Part shown: positions 1 through 10,849 of the stretch, in pieces | How the letters are laid out: each line of letters opens with the position of its first letter | Numbering within the stretch: the first letter of the stretch is position 1 | Assembly: GCF_028769735.1 (NCBI RefSeq) | Contig: NC_088170.1 | Location: 42,324,920-42,388,919 of the forward strand | Reading direction: 5' to 3' | DNA from: Zonotrichia leucophrys gambelii | Lineage: Eukaryota; Chordata; Aves; Passeriformes; Passerellidae | DNA: 64,000 nucleotides | Position numbers and translations under genes: made by a program | The notes under the pieces: generated by a model | Database searches by the model: none | Seen by the model: only the letters and a program-made list of their open reading frames with translations | Told to the model about the DNA's origin: nothing

Positions 1-974
1 CTCTGTATCATTAGCAAAGGAAAAATCTTTGTAAACTTGTGGGGAAGCACTCTGGACAGAAAGTAGTAAATACCCACCTTGAAGAATACATTGAAGGTTC
101 TTAAAAAGTCTTCTCAGGATGGAAAATTGAATGATCAGCAAAATGAGTTACATTAAATGTCAGGAAATACAAAGGTAAAGTGAGAATCAGTGGAATTCAA
201 TCTGAATTACACCTTGGTAAAAAAAACACTTGAGACAACAAGCAAAAGGCTGTTTAACTATATGTATAATAGTGAAGGAAAAGTAAAGCCCAACTGGAGT
301 GAAGATGGTAAAGAAACCAATGGTAATTCAGGTAAAGTTTCAAAACTCTGCCTTTTTAAAAATAAAAACATTGAAATAGAGTAGGGTGTGTAATGGAAGT
401 GAGAGCCTCAAGCTGAAAATATGCAGAGCTGAAGTCGAAGCAGAAATCTCCAAACAAGAGAATATCTCTCCTGTAATTGTGAAAGAGCCAGCACAAGAAA
501 CTGAAGACTGAAGAATAATTTTTATATTGGTTACATTGAATTGGCATAATGCATTATAATTGAGCATAGCTAATGCAATCCTCGTGAAAAGATGGAAGTA
601 GCCCACTGACAACTAACCTGACTTCAGCAGAATACAAAATATAGGCAAAAATTTTGAAAGAAAGTGTAAATCAAGAGAAATGAAAATAAATATAAAATGG
701 AGCATGGCTTTAACACAACTGAATAATGCAAGAATAAGTGAGTATATTTCTTAGATGACAAAAATACTCTTGTAGACAAAGGAAATGCAGCATTTAATCT
801 GAATTTCAGGTAAACATTACATATGAAGACACAGGCGAAAAGGTTACAGTATGCACAGAAGATGAGAATTAGTATAATAACTATAACTATAAGGGCAACA
901 GGGAACTGCCTAAAGGGCACCTCACAACAGCTTCTGTTCAAAGTGAGATTATCAGGTGGGAGGAAATCTCTTGT
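1..974. other. AT-rich DNA, nothing recognised
   Basis: Purine-rich, A-rich sequence without a recognisable gene or repeat. The ORFs here are short and have low-complexity composition. The stretch may be a more decayed upstream part of the CR1 scrap that follows, but I could not align it convincingly. Confidence 0.5.
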
Positions 975-1100
975 TTGATGGATTGACCTTAGGACCTATT
1001 CACTTAATAGTTTCATTAGCAACCTTGGCACATAAAATGCAGCAAATGAGAGATATTTACTGATGACATAAAACTGGAAAGCATTAAAAGAATTGGAAAG
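975..1100 (+). repeat. Old CR1 LINE fragment (ORF2 body)
   Basis: The segment follows the CR1 reverse-transcriptase region in order. A 'GGACCTATTCACTTAATAG' stretch stands where CR1 has the 'ggtcctgttcaatttaat' block. About 60 bases later comes 'TTTACTGATGACATAAAACTGG', matching the well-known 'tttgctgatgacacaaaactgg' block. The reading sense is the plus strand. Many substitutions and small indels mark it as an ancient, dead copy. Both ends are approximate because similarity fades rather than stopping. Basis: remembered CR1 consensus, not a database search. Confidence 0.6.
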
Positions 1101-4100
1101 AAAGAAACAGATAACCTTGGGGACCGGTGCACTAGAAATGAGATCATGTGTAACAGAACTGAAAGCAACGCCCTTGCACAGAGGGAGCAAAGACACAGAT
1201 CTGCCTCCATTTGTGTGGCTAGTTTGAACCTTCGGAAAGAGAGAAAATTCTTTTCTTTCCTGCTCACCTATTACCAAGAAAGAAGCACTGAAACTGCAAA
1301 TAATTAAATGAAGGGTTTCTCAAAGACTGGAGAGACTACTTCCTGAGCAAATGTAACAGGGCTCATATAGGTCATCAAGATGAAGCTTGAGAAGAGGTAG
1401 GATTGTTTCCCCTAAGTATGCTGTGGGTGTAGAGAGGAAATCAGAGAATAAGAGCTATTTGAGCTGACGGACAGTTCTGGCAAGAGAGCTGTGTACACTG
1501 CTTCCTACACAGAAATGTAAATTTTTGGTTTCCCACTAGCTGTATTTGAAAGAAAAAATCTCACTAGCTTGTTATGAATCAGTTTATGCAATGAACTCTA
1601 CTTCCACCAGCTGTGTGATGTATCTGGGCTGAAGGCTCACACCTACAGTAGCTCTTCCACTCCTACTCTCTAAAGCTGCAGCCACACACATCTCTGCAGC
1701 TGAGGTTCACTTGCAGTTTTTTTCCTGACAAATTCAATGTAACTCATGCATTTTATGACCCATCACCATAAATATTTGGACACCTTGAAAATGCTGGCTT
1801 TGAAAGGAAGGTGGGAGACCTGCAGAGTGCTGTTTCCACACTTTTGACAGTATTAGCCTCACCATATGGATTTTAAGAGTTAACCAAACTCAGAAACACT
1901 GAATTTCAAAAAGGCTCAGAGAGGGTGTGGGGCTGGAGAGAGGAATTGTCAAAAGAAGGCAAGTTAGAGTAAGACCTTACTGAGCCCTGTTCTTTCAAAT
2001 TTCCTGTGCTTGACACATCATCAGGATGATGTCAAAGTGACTTAACCAAGTATGACACTTCATTCCACTGATGTGCGGCCAAGCAGAGGAAATTTGGAAG
2101 GATGTGGCTTATGGTACTGAAAACAATTATTTAGAGAAATGCATGACTGCTGGTTTTCAATTTAAATTCATTTTAAGCTCTTTCTCCCCTCTCCTAAACA
2201 CAAATACTTGGAGTATTTGCATTGCTGGTGAGCTTGCCAAAGGTTGTTAAAATGGCTTTACTGTGATTAAAAAGGGAGCCCCTAGTTCTGATGTGGGGAC
2301 TTCATCATACTTGGTGTTATAAGTATAGTATCTATGCCACTGCAGGGGCAACAGCTAAAAATACAAATTTTAATTCTTTTGTTGTTGTTGTTAATAATTT
2401 TGATTCTATTAGCTTGTAACAGTAACGTCAAGCAAGCAAGCCTTGTGAGCCCAGAAGGCCCCCTTGTGTGCCTGCTCACTCTGCAACCCTCCTCCATGAC
2501 CCTGGCCAAATATCTGGTGCTGGGGATGATGGGCAATCCCTCAGGGATGTGGGACAGACGGGACTGGCCCCAGGATGCCCTGGTTTTCTTCTGTGTGTAG
2601 GCAACTGAGTGATGACCACACTCCTCAGCAGCAATTGTTGTGGCCACAGGCAGTGCTCGCAAGGGCAGCTCACCGGTTCTCAGCCTGCAGCAATCCCCAC
2701 TGAACACAGTGGCTTTTTTGGGGGTACTAAAGGTTTCTTGTGGTGGAGAGATGTGCTGTCTCCATCTCTCACAGATCCTCCTTGAGAACATTGCATTAAA
2801 GCTTCTTCTCTACTTTGAGGGGCAGCAGGACAATATGACGCAACATTTTCCAAAGCACTGAATTTCCTCGGAAGCATCATTTTCAAAAGAAAGCTCATTT
2901 TCAAAAATGTTTTAGCCATGACTAGTCTTCAATAACATGAGTCACAGTTACAGCAGTGTCTCAGTTCCCAAGCATGTCTGAAAACTCTGTCTGTTCTTTG
3001 ATGGGTAACAGGAGAGAGAAGTATATCGGTGATTTGGGGACACTTAGCTCAAATCTGGGTGCAGTAAAGGAATTTCTAGGAACAGAGGTACTGTTACATC
3101 CAAAAAAGCATCTCAAACAACACCTTATATATAATCAGAAAGAACTGATTAGATTTCATTTGCTTCTGAGAAAAAGGCCAGATAGATTTTAATATGTTAA
3201 GAGATCAATTAAAATAAAACAAAGACACTTATTTTTGAAGGTAGAGAAAAAGGAAGAAAGACACACCCCAAAAAATCAAATACTTGCATGTCTCAGTCAC
3301 TAAAATACACAGTAACCATAGTTGTTAAAGAGGCCTGAGGACAAACATAGCGTCAGTACCTACACTCTTCTTAGAAACACATAGCTTTTATTTAAAGAAT
3401 GTGAGTCCTTTCTTTTCTTTGGCCAGTCTTTGTTACATGCTGGTTTGCAGTTTCAGCATGCACTGCTGATTTAACCAAGCAAAGCTTTATCCTAAATATG
3501 GTACATGATATTTTCTGGCAAGTCTTAAATCCTTGAATTCATCTTATCTCTATGGTGACAAGCCTACATTTGGCATAAAGTATTACAGCTTTTCAGAGTA
3601 GAGGCCATTTCAGATAAAAGCTGATGCCTCTGATTTATGGCAATTCTCAGCTTCTGTGGTTTGAAAAAGAGGAATGCCTCATTACTGGTTACCAACTGCT
3701 TTTCCAGGAATAAGCTTTTTTGAGCAAAAAACCCCAACTGTAACTCTAAGATCCGACTCAAAGCACTGCTAATTTACATAAAAAGACAGGTCACTGATAG
3801 AGGCAAATGGACACACATGTGCTGTCTGTGTTTGAAGTAAACCCCTTGTTGAGAGGAAGAGGAAGGAAACAACACAAACCAGTCTAGAACTATGATGAAA
3901 AAGATTATTTACATGTAATAACTTTTATAAATATAATTTGTAAATGACTGGCTCATGTATGCTCACTCCCACATAACAATGGCCAAGAGATGTTGGTCCA
4001 TTTATCTTTCTATCAAAGAGAGGGTGATGTTCAATTCCCATTAACTCTGTTAAAAGAACACAGAAAACCCAACTGCTTAACAGAATGATGCTTCCTTCTG

Positions 4101-7100
4101 AGAGCACAGCCCCATTCCGGTGGCAAGACCATTCCATCCCTTCAGCAGCCAGATATCAACAGGCTGATGGCAATGGTTCCCTGCCATCAGCAAAGCATCA
4201 CAGTGATATGTTGAAATACAGATTTTTGCATTCAGGTAACAAGTGAAACTGGCTGCAGGAAGTCTTCGAGCAGGTCTGAGGTAAGGTCTGGGGCTTTGTA
4301 GGCACCAGATGACAGTGACAGTAAGAAGTGTCTTGCTAACATGTTCAGTAGACAATATGAACTTTCTAGTGGAACATACAGTTACCTTCTTTTTTAGTGA
4401 GTATAATGACATTATTTTGCAGTAACTTTTTTTTTTTTTTTGCCAGGTAATTCTTTCAAAAACCCACCAACAATTCTTTCATAAAGATGCTATAAGAGAT
4501 TGTGATGATGACAAAATGTCTTTTAAAAAGAATCTGTGGGGGCAGATATGAACAGTTTTCCAAGCTTTTTCACTTCTGAACTCAGCTGTGCTGCTAGTTC
4601 AGTCATAAAAACCCAGTGGAAATTATGTACAACATGTTTGGTTTCAATTGTCTGTTGATTTCTCCCAATTTACTCACCAGATCTTTGCCAGAGAGAGATT
4701 TTTTTTTTACTACCAGTTGATGCCTTACTCTACCCCCTCACGGCTTGTATCAAATTTTAACTTCTGTTGGTTTTACTCTTGTTAAAAAGAGGAAGAAAAA
4801 TGTTCCAAAATCAGGTCCCCTAGATCTCCTTGATCTTATCTGACATTTTCATAGTAGTGACTCTCTAGGTCTCAAGATCTCATTATTCATGAACAAAGAT
4901 TTATAGCATCAACTTTTTTTGCAAATATGTCAAAGTAGAAACTAGCATTTCAGGCCCCTTAAAACATTACAAGAAATATGATGTTGGGAAAGAGCTGTAG
5001 GAGGAGAGGTAATAACAGCAGTCATGTAATCCCCTGCTGGAAAACTATTTCCTTCAAGAAGCAGTATATTTTGGTTTTGTATGGAACTTGATGTTGAAGA
5101 GATACTTTAAAGGAATTCCAAAGTGGTATCTCAAAGGGAACTGACCAGACAGAAACATGTGATTTTGAAATGCTGCTGAGCTGGAAGGAAAGACAAGACC
5201 AGCACATCTGTGGATGCTATAGAGACCTTTGGGTGTCTGCCTGCACAATATCTGCTGTGTAGTCTTGTTTTGTTACTCATTTCAGTCTGACACTGCCAAG
5301 ATCCATGGAAGGATGCATGTAGCTACTGGGTGACACAAAACTAAACTTCCAACATAAAACTGCTGCTCTCAATTGTACTTTTTTAAAAGAAACCCAGAAA
5401 ATAATACTTTTCCACTGAAATAGATTTAGAAAGAAACATGTAAAAAATTATTTCTATACTTTGTAGAAAGTTATATGCCTAAAATCACAGAGCAGAGTGA
5501 CTGTACTCACCTCAGATAACCTTCTGACCAAAAGGTGATATCTTGCTAAAATAAAGTTTCTTTTGCTGGATGCCTCCTCTGAATTCCTCTGCTTTTAGTC
5601 TTTGCCCTTTGTTCACTTCCTACTTATCTCTAATCTGATCTCATTTCTAACCTGCTGTTATTCCAATGACTATTTTGAATGCTTTTTGGCCTTATTCCTC
5701 ATGCACAGCTATTGGTGTCATAAACAGAAGGATTCTCATGTTTGCACTCAAAGCCACTTTTTGGGCTGCCACTGCATTTTTAAGCCATGACAATCTTTTA
5801 GAAACACTGTGAGAGCCATTCTTCATAAAAACACTTTATCAAACCAGAGTTTCTAACGTTGTCTTAGCTTTCCACAGCTGTCATGGGATACATAAATCAC
5901 TCAGAAAACAGGTTGTAGCAAGATTCACAGTGCCTCCTCTTTTTTCTTTTCTTTATTGATCTTTGGGCCTCTGGGGTCACCATTATATACTAACCTATTT
6001 CAATCCTCACATTTATATTTACAAACTACCCACCCTACAGATAGCAAAAGAAGTAATAAACCATTAATAAATACAGTTTTCAGGCAGGGAAAGAAGTCAT
6101 CAAAGATATACAATGGTTATAGCCCTCATTGGAAGCCCAGTGAGATCAATAAAACCCTCTCCTTTTGATCCATTGCCACTGAACAAAACCAGCACTCATG
6201 GAGGAATACTCAAACGGGATTTAAAAACCTGCTTCTAAAACACATCAATTCTCTAGCTCTTTGTGGAGCATGAGCTTGCATAGCTCTTCTGCTGCTCCTT
6301 CAGCCCCACTAAGCCTATCCCATTCCCTTTCAGACACTGAACTGAGCTGTGTGCCAAAGCTTTATAAATTGTCTCCCGTTCGTCCTGTGCGCAGCAGTTT
6401 CCACAAGATACAGTTTTGTCTAGTGTGTTGCATGACTGGGGATGGAACAAATGAGGAATTCTGTGAGCTTTTTTCTATTAAGCCCTAATCCACAAAGATA
6501 TACCTATAAACTTTATATTATCATCTTTCTCCTTTTGATAGTAACTTAATGATGATAGGTATTCTTTTTCTGCAGGTCAAATGGCCTAAGTAGTGCTTCA
6601 AATGGTCTATCGACTAAAAAAGAACATGCTGACAAAGATCATTACTGCAGGTGAATCATAAGTATAGCAAATTTAATCCAGTCACAGCTGTATGTAATTA
6701 CTACAGCGAGGATTTCAGATGCCATGCAGGAGTGCTGTGGTGGTGGCTGGACAGCCGTTGCAATGAAGGTGGGAAATGAAATCAGATTAATCTGTTTCAC
6801 ATCAAAAAGTCATATTAGTCTACAGGAAACATCAAGATAATCCCTATTATGTATGTAATGTCAGCCTTGACACTAGCTGCACAACAAGGGATACTTCAGC
6901 CTTTTAAACTCAAATTGTTCCCATGTGCAGAGGGGATGGACATCCTGCCTGGGAGGGAATCCAGGGCAAAGCTGGACAGATAAACTTTCTACCCTTCTCT
7001 CCCTTCTTATCTCAGTGAAAAAAGGCCTCAGAGAGTTGACCAGTCTAAATTTTCTTGAGGTAGATTACAGATGTAGAGTTCAGTAAAGACAAGGCAATCT

Positions 7101-7492
7101 GGTGGGATGCCGTGAGATGGGTGTCCAGTGTTCCATGTGGGAGAGGCATGCACTCAGGATGAAGAGCAGGATTTGGTTGTGCATATATTTATTCAGAGAA
7201 ATTTGAGCTGGAAGAGACTTTTTAGACATCATAAAGCAGAAAAAGGGATTATGGCATGGTTTGTTATGCTCCCTCACGCCACTGCCTCTCTTGGGTGAGC
7301 CAGTGGCAGAGTGTCTTACTCAGGACGGTGTGGTGCCAGCAGCATAACTCAGCATGCAAACTTAAACTTGCTTCTCACAAATCACTGTTTTCTCCCTAGG
7401 CTAAATAGGCACATATAACAGGGAAGAACTCTGCACTGAAGAAACCATAATCATCAGCTGCATGAGATGCTCCAGTAGTTACACTCCAATAG
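1101..7492. other. Intergenic or intronic DNA without recognised genes
   Basis: Read on both strands, this 6.4-kb stretch shows no recognisable exon. It holds a short (GTT)n run near 2380-2393 and a T-tract at 4427-4441. A weak CR1-like phrase near 7190-7240 (minus strand, 'GAGCTGGAAGAGACTTTTTAG') is too short to call. ORFs are at most about 170 codons and none resembles a known protein. Confidence 0.5.
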
Positions 7493-7839
7493 TGTTGTGT
7501 TGCGTTATTTGGTTTCTTCCTGATTCTGCCCCTGTTTGTGGTTGTCGAGTAAGTTAACTCCCTTCCCCCATTGTCAATCCTATCTCTGCTCCTCCCATTT
7601 CACTGGAAACTTCCCTGTCAGTCCTCAAATCCCGTCCCCAGTGCCTTGTCTGTCACTCAGTTCTCCGCCCCTGTCTCTGGAAACTTCCATGAAGGGCACT
7701 GAGTGACAGGTCAAGGATCAATGATCCCTCCCACTAAGTTTCCTGGGAGGTTGTTCTAGTTGTCGATTATCTCCCAGTTCACTCCCCCTTGATTCCCTAT
7801 TGGTAGGTAGTTGAACACCTCCTTTGGTACTGCCCCTGA

Positions 7840-7846
7840 ATAAAAG
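7840..7846 (+). promoter_or_regulatory. TATA-like box of the 7.5-kb LTR
   Basis: ATAAAAG precedes the AATAAA signal at 7917 by about 75 bases, the usual layout of a short LTR R region. It is assigned by position inside the LTR only; activity is unknown. Confidence 0.4.
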
Positions 7847-7916
7847 ATACAGCTCCTGTGGTCTTGAGGTGTTTTGGAGCTGTAACCCCTAAGGCTAGAA
7901 GCTTCTAGTGGCTCCT

Positions 7917-7922
7917 AATAAA
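7917..7922 (+). terminator. LTR polyadenylation signal AATAAA
   Basis: AATAAA is followed by a GTTTTGG stretch, as expected at the R/U5 junction of the plus-strand LTR at 7493-8117. Confidence 0.55.
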
Positions 7923-8123
7923 GTTTTGGACTAATTACGCTCTGAATTGCCTACTTCCTTCCTTGACTATCCTCGACCAGCTGTCTCCTCCCGAGGAAAG
8001 AGGTAACACCCTTGGCTGCCCCTCTGCACTCCCGAGTGCAGAGGAGTGTCCCCTGCAGTCTGCAGCATGAGAGCAGGCAAGGAAGCACCGAGTGGCTGTT
8101 TGGTCGATGCTGCGACACTATAG

Positions 8124-9440
8124 TTATAGCGGAATTATATAGAAAGTGCAGCATTATGATGCCAAGCTCACTTGCCTGTGAGGAACAAAGACCTTGACAA
8201 GCAAGCCCTGCTGCTTGTGTTTGGCCAACTCAAACGAAATCTCAGGGAACTGCCCATCTTTGCTAATGATTTCTGACTTTGGATCTTAACTTTAGAAACT
8301 GCAGCTGCTTTTGTCTTTCAAAAACAGGCAAAAATCCTGCTTGCTTTTTAACCTTGAGTCTGGCAGATACTTTATTCATGTAGGAAAGAGGTACAGTTCC
8401 AGCATCTGCCTGGGGATATAATTATGCATCCTGCCCACCTTCCTGGGTGAACACTCCCATTGTGCAACCATTGTATGTGAGGTTCTGGCCAACCCCTCTT
8501 CTCAGACCTGTCTTACTTAAGTATTTCAATGGTGGCTGGTCACAGGAGGAGGCTCCCTGTGTCCCCATGGTGTTACAGCTTCAGTAAACGAGGAGAAGAG
8601 GGATTTCCAATCCCCCACCCAAGTCAATTTGTCAAAAAACACCAAAGCTGCATTAGAGAGGAGGAGAGGTTGCCCCTAATCTACTTTACCCTGAACTTCT
8701 CTACACAAAGTGGAACTTTATGTCCCACACTGGCATATATCCACAAGGGACATTGTGATTGTTCCAGCTCAAATGCAGATTAGAGCCTCTGTCCTGGAGA
8801 TGAGAGGTGCAGGGCCAAACACCATCTGGAAGGACTTGGGTGTACCTTGCAAGGACCTGGTATCTCCAAGCTGTTAATGAACATGGACAGAAATCTGCTT
8901 CTCTAAAAAAAGAAGGTAAGTGTTAGGGTAAGGAAAGCATGGTAAACTCTGTTTTACAACAGCCACAAACTACACTTTGTAGGGTATTGTAAAGATAGAT
9001 TAATTGTTTTCTGGTATCTTCATGGCAAGTTACAGTGCTTGCATAAACATTCAGAAGCATAATACGCCACTGTACAAACACATTTGGAAATTGTACTTCC
9101 TTCTTCTGCCTAGTTTTCCAGATTAACAGTTTATACTACACCAGGCTTCAGAGAGGCTGATAGCATTGATGCCTTGTGGCCATGACAGCCATCAAATATC
9201 TTCTTAAGGCATATTGGTAAAATATTAACAACATCACATACTGTGTCTATCAAAAGAAAATTAAATTTGAAAAATCTACTTAAAAATAAATAAAGGCTCC
9301 ACTTTTACACATTGCCTCAAATAGACCAGAAACTCTTTCAGATGTTTGTGGAAGTATATATCAGTTATTCAAGAAGATGAGCAAAGTGTGATGTTCTCTG
9401 GTCCTTCTCTCAGGAAGCTTTAAATATGAAAATTCCCTTG
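8124..9440. other. Nothing recognised between two LTRs
   Basis: Unique-looking AT-rich DNA. An 84-codon plus-strand ORF at 8529-8783 has no recognisable motif or splice context. Confidence 0.5.
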
Positions 9441-9568
9441 CTTTCTGTTCTGGTTTGACATTGGCACAAGGCCAAATGCCCGCATGAAAATACACCTTCT
9501 CTGGTGTCTGCTGTGAGATTTTGACCAGGAATAAACAAAGCAGGCTCTCACTTGAAAAAGAAGAAAAG

Positions 9569-9574
9569 TTTATT
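9569..9574 (-). terminator. LTR polyadenylation signal (minus strand AATAAA)
   Basis: Plus-strand TTTATT reads AATAAA on the minus strand. It stands 124 bases before the LTR 3' end at 9446, consistent with an R/U5 boundary. Confidence 0.55.
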
Positions 9575-9940
9575 AACTAAACTACAGAAACAATTACTAA
9601 ACTACACACAAAAGGAAGAAAAAGAGAAAAAAAAAAAAAACCCAAGGAAAATGAAACCTCACAAAAACACTCTCCTCCTCCTCCTCCCCCCCAAATTCCC
9701 AATACAATACAATCCAAAATCAATTCTGGGTCCAGCACCACCCTTTAGAATGCTCAACTTCAGTTCCTCAAGAGGAGAGGGAGTCCTTCCATGTGTCGTG
9801 GTGGCCTTTTCCGTCCTTGTTCCGGTGCTCTCACTACCAGACCAGAATCAGGGCTGCTTCCAGGGTTGTCCTTTTAAGGAGGCTGTGTCCAGTTCCAGAA
9901 AAGCTCAATCTCTCACCTCTGGGACATCTGTCCCCCCCAT

Positions 9941-9950
9941 ATTTTATATA
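9941..9950 (-). promoter_or_regulatory. TATA box of the 9.4-10.7 kb LTR
   Basis: On the minus strand the sequence reads TATATAAAAT in a G-rich flank. It lies about 370 bases upstream of the AATAAA signal at 9569-9574, a plausible U3/R arrangement. Confidence 0.55.
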
Positions 9951-10750
9951 CCCCCTGGGGCCGAGGGGTACCCACATTGAATCTTCTTTGGCTCTGGGAC
10001 ATTTCTCCCCCTGGACTCAGTCTCTGTATTACAGGGAAACATAGCTCTGTCCATGGCTACACAGAAGAGTCCAGCATAAAATGCCACTCCCTCTTCTCCA
10101 TCTTTCTAACATCTCTCACTCTCTCTCTCTCTGGTCCAGACCTTCATCACTTGCTCATTTCCTTCGTCCTCCTCCACTCTCATCTCTCGTCTAGGAAGGG
10201 TTAATGTTCTGTGAAGTTTTCATTGTCCAAAAAAGGGTTAAAAACGCCTCCAAGCGGCTGGACTCCTGGCTGCACCCCCCCACCATCTCCTCAGCTGGGC
10301 TGCCTGCTGCCAGCACATGTTTACTGCTTTCAAGCTAACGGCACACAAACACCGGCTGCACTCTCTCTGTCTGTCTCCAAGGTGTGGGGGGGGAACAGGC
10401 TGCCCATTGCTTCCCAGCATTTCTTTACTTCTTCCTTCCACCCTTGGAGGGGGGGCCAGGCCTACCTCTCCCAGGCCGGGCCGCATGGCTTTTCCCCTCC
10501 CCCAGCCCAGCCAGCAACTGGGCCGGGGGAGAGACTCAACTCCTTCACCGCCGGAAATCCAAAGAGAAACTGCCAGGGGGAGAGCCCTGCTTTTACCCTG
10601 TGTTCTCGGAGGTGGATCCCAGTGCCCAGTGGTTGGGCCAGATGGCAATATTCAAATCTGAACACTCATTGGCCCCATCCACACAGCATCCCAGAAATCC
10701 TGTTTCCGGGTCAAACCATGACACTTTCTCAGAGCTCAGTCACTTGCTAT

Positions 10751-10812
10751 CTCTTTCTCTTTTTTTTTTTTTTTTTTTCTTTTTTCTTTTTTTTCTTTTT
10801 TTTCTTTTTTTT

Positions 10813-10847
<35 letters not shown>
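10751..10847. repeat. Composite microsatellite: T-tract with regular C interruptions, then (GT)n
   Basis: A long pyrimidine tract with a C about every seven to nine T residues runs to about 10818 and passes directly into (GT)14 or so at 10819-10847. It begins only about 22 bp beyond the LTR target duplication. The tract is prone to slippage and to assembly error. The overlapping ORFs rich in F, V and C or in K and T are translations of this repeat. Confidence 0.95.

Positions 10848-10849
<2 letters not shown>

Larger units (their letters stand above)
7493..8117 (+). mobile_element. Solo LTR of an endogenous retrovirus, plus orientation (ERVK-like)
   Basis: The 625-bp element begins TGTTGTGTTGCG and ends TGCTGCGACA. 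Flanking hexamers are CAATAG (7487-7492) and CTATAG (8118-8123), a 6-bp duplication with one mismatch, which suits class II (ERVK) integration. A TATA-like ATAAAAG lies at 7840-7846 and an AATAAA poly(A) signal at 7917-7922, so U3, R and U5 are in plus-strand order. U3 carries an inverted repeat: CTGTCACTCAG near 7650-7662 pairs with CTGAGTGACAG near 7700-7710. U5 holds a small CTGCACTC/GAGTGCAG hairpin near 8024-8041. No internal viral sequence lies next to it, so it is a solo LTR. The start could instead be TGTTGCG at 7498, but the target duplication then disappears. Confidence 0.75.
9441..10728 (-). mobile_element. ERVL-type solo LTR, 1,278 bp, minus orientation, with 5-bp target duplication
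   Basis: The LTR body runs 9446-10723. Its plus-strand left edge TGTTCTGGTTTGACA and right edge GGTCAAACCATGACA are inverted copies of each other (13 of 15 positions), with TG...CA termini. The pentamer CTTTC stands immediately outside both ends (9441-9445 and 10724-10728), an exact 5-bp target duplication typical of ERVL (class III) integration. On the minus strand a TATATAAAAT box lies at 9941-9950 and AATAAA at 9569-9574, so U3 is on the right and U5 on the left. U3 is C/G-tract rich. At 1.28 kb it is long for an LTR. It resembles passerine ERVL LTRs as I remember them. No internal retroviral sequence adjoins it. All ORFs inside it, including a 230-codon one, are incidental. Confidence 0.88.

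Noticed and set aside
7185..7240. CR1-like phrase on the minus strand
   Set aside because: Only about 25 bases resemble the CR1 3' end, with no neighbouring blocks in order. Chance is a sufficient explanation.
10238..10665. Overlapping ORFs of 136 and 67 codons (minus) and 114 codons (plus)
   Set aside because: All lie inside the same LTR, where GC-rich sequence suppresses stop codons on both strands. No retroviral protein motif is present.
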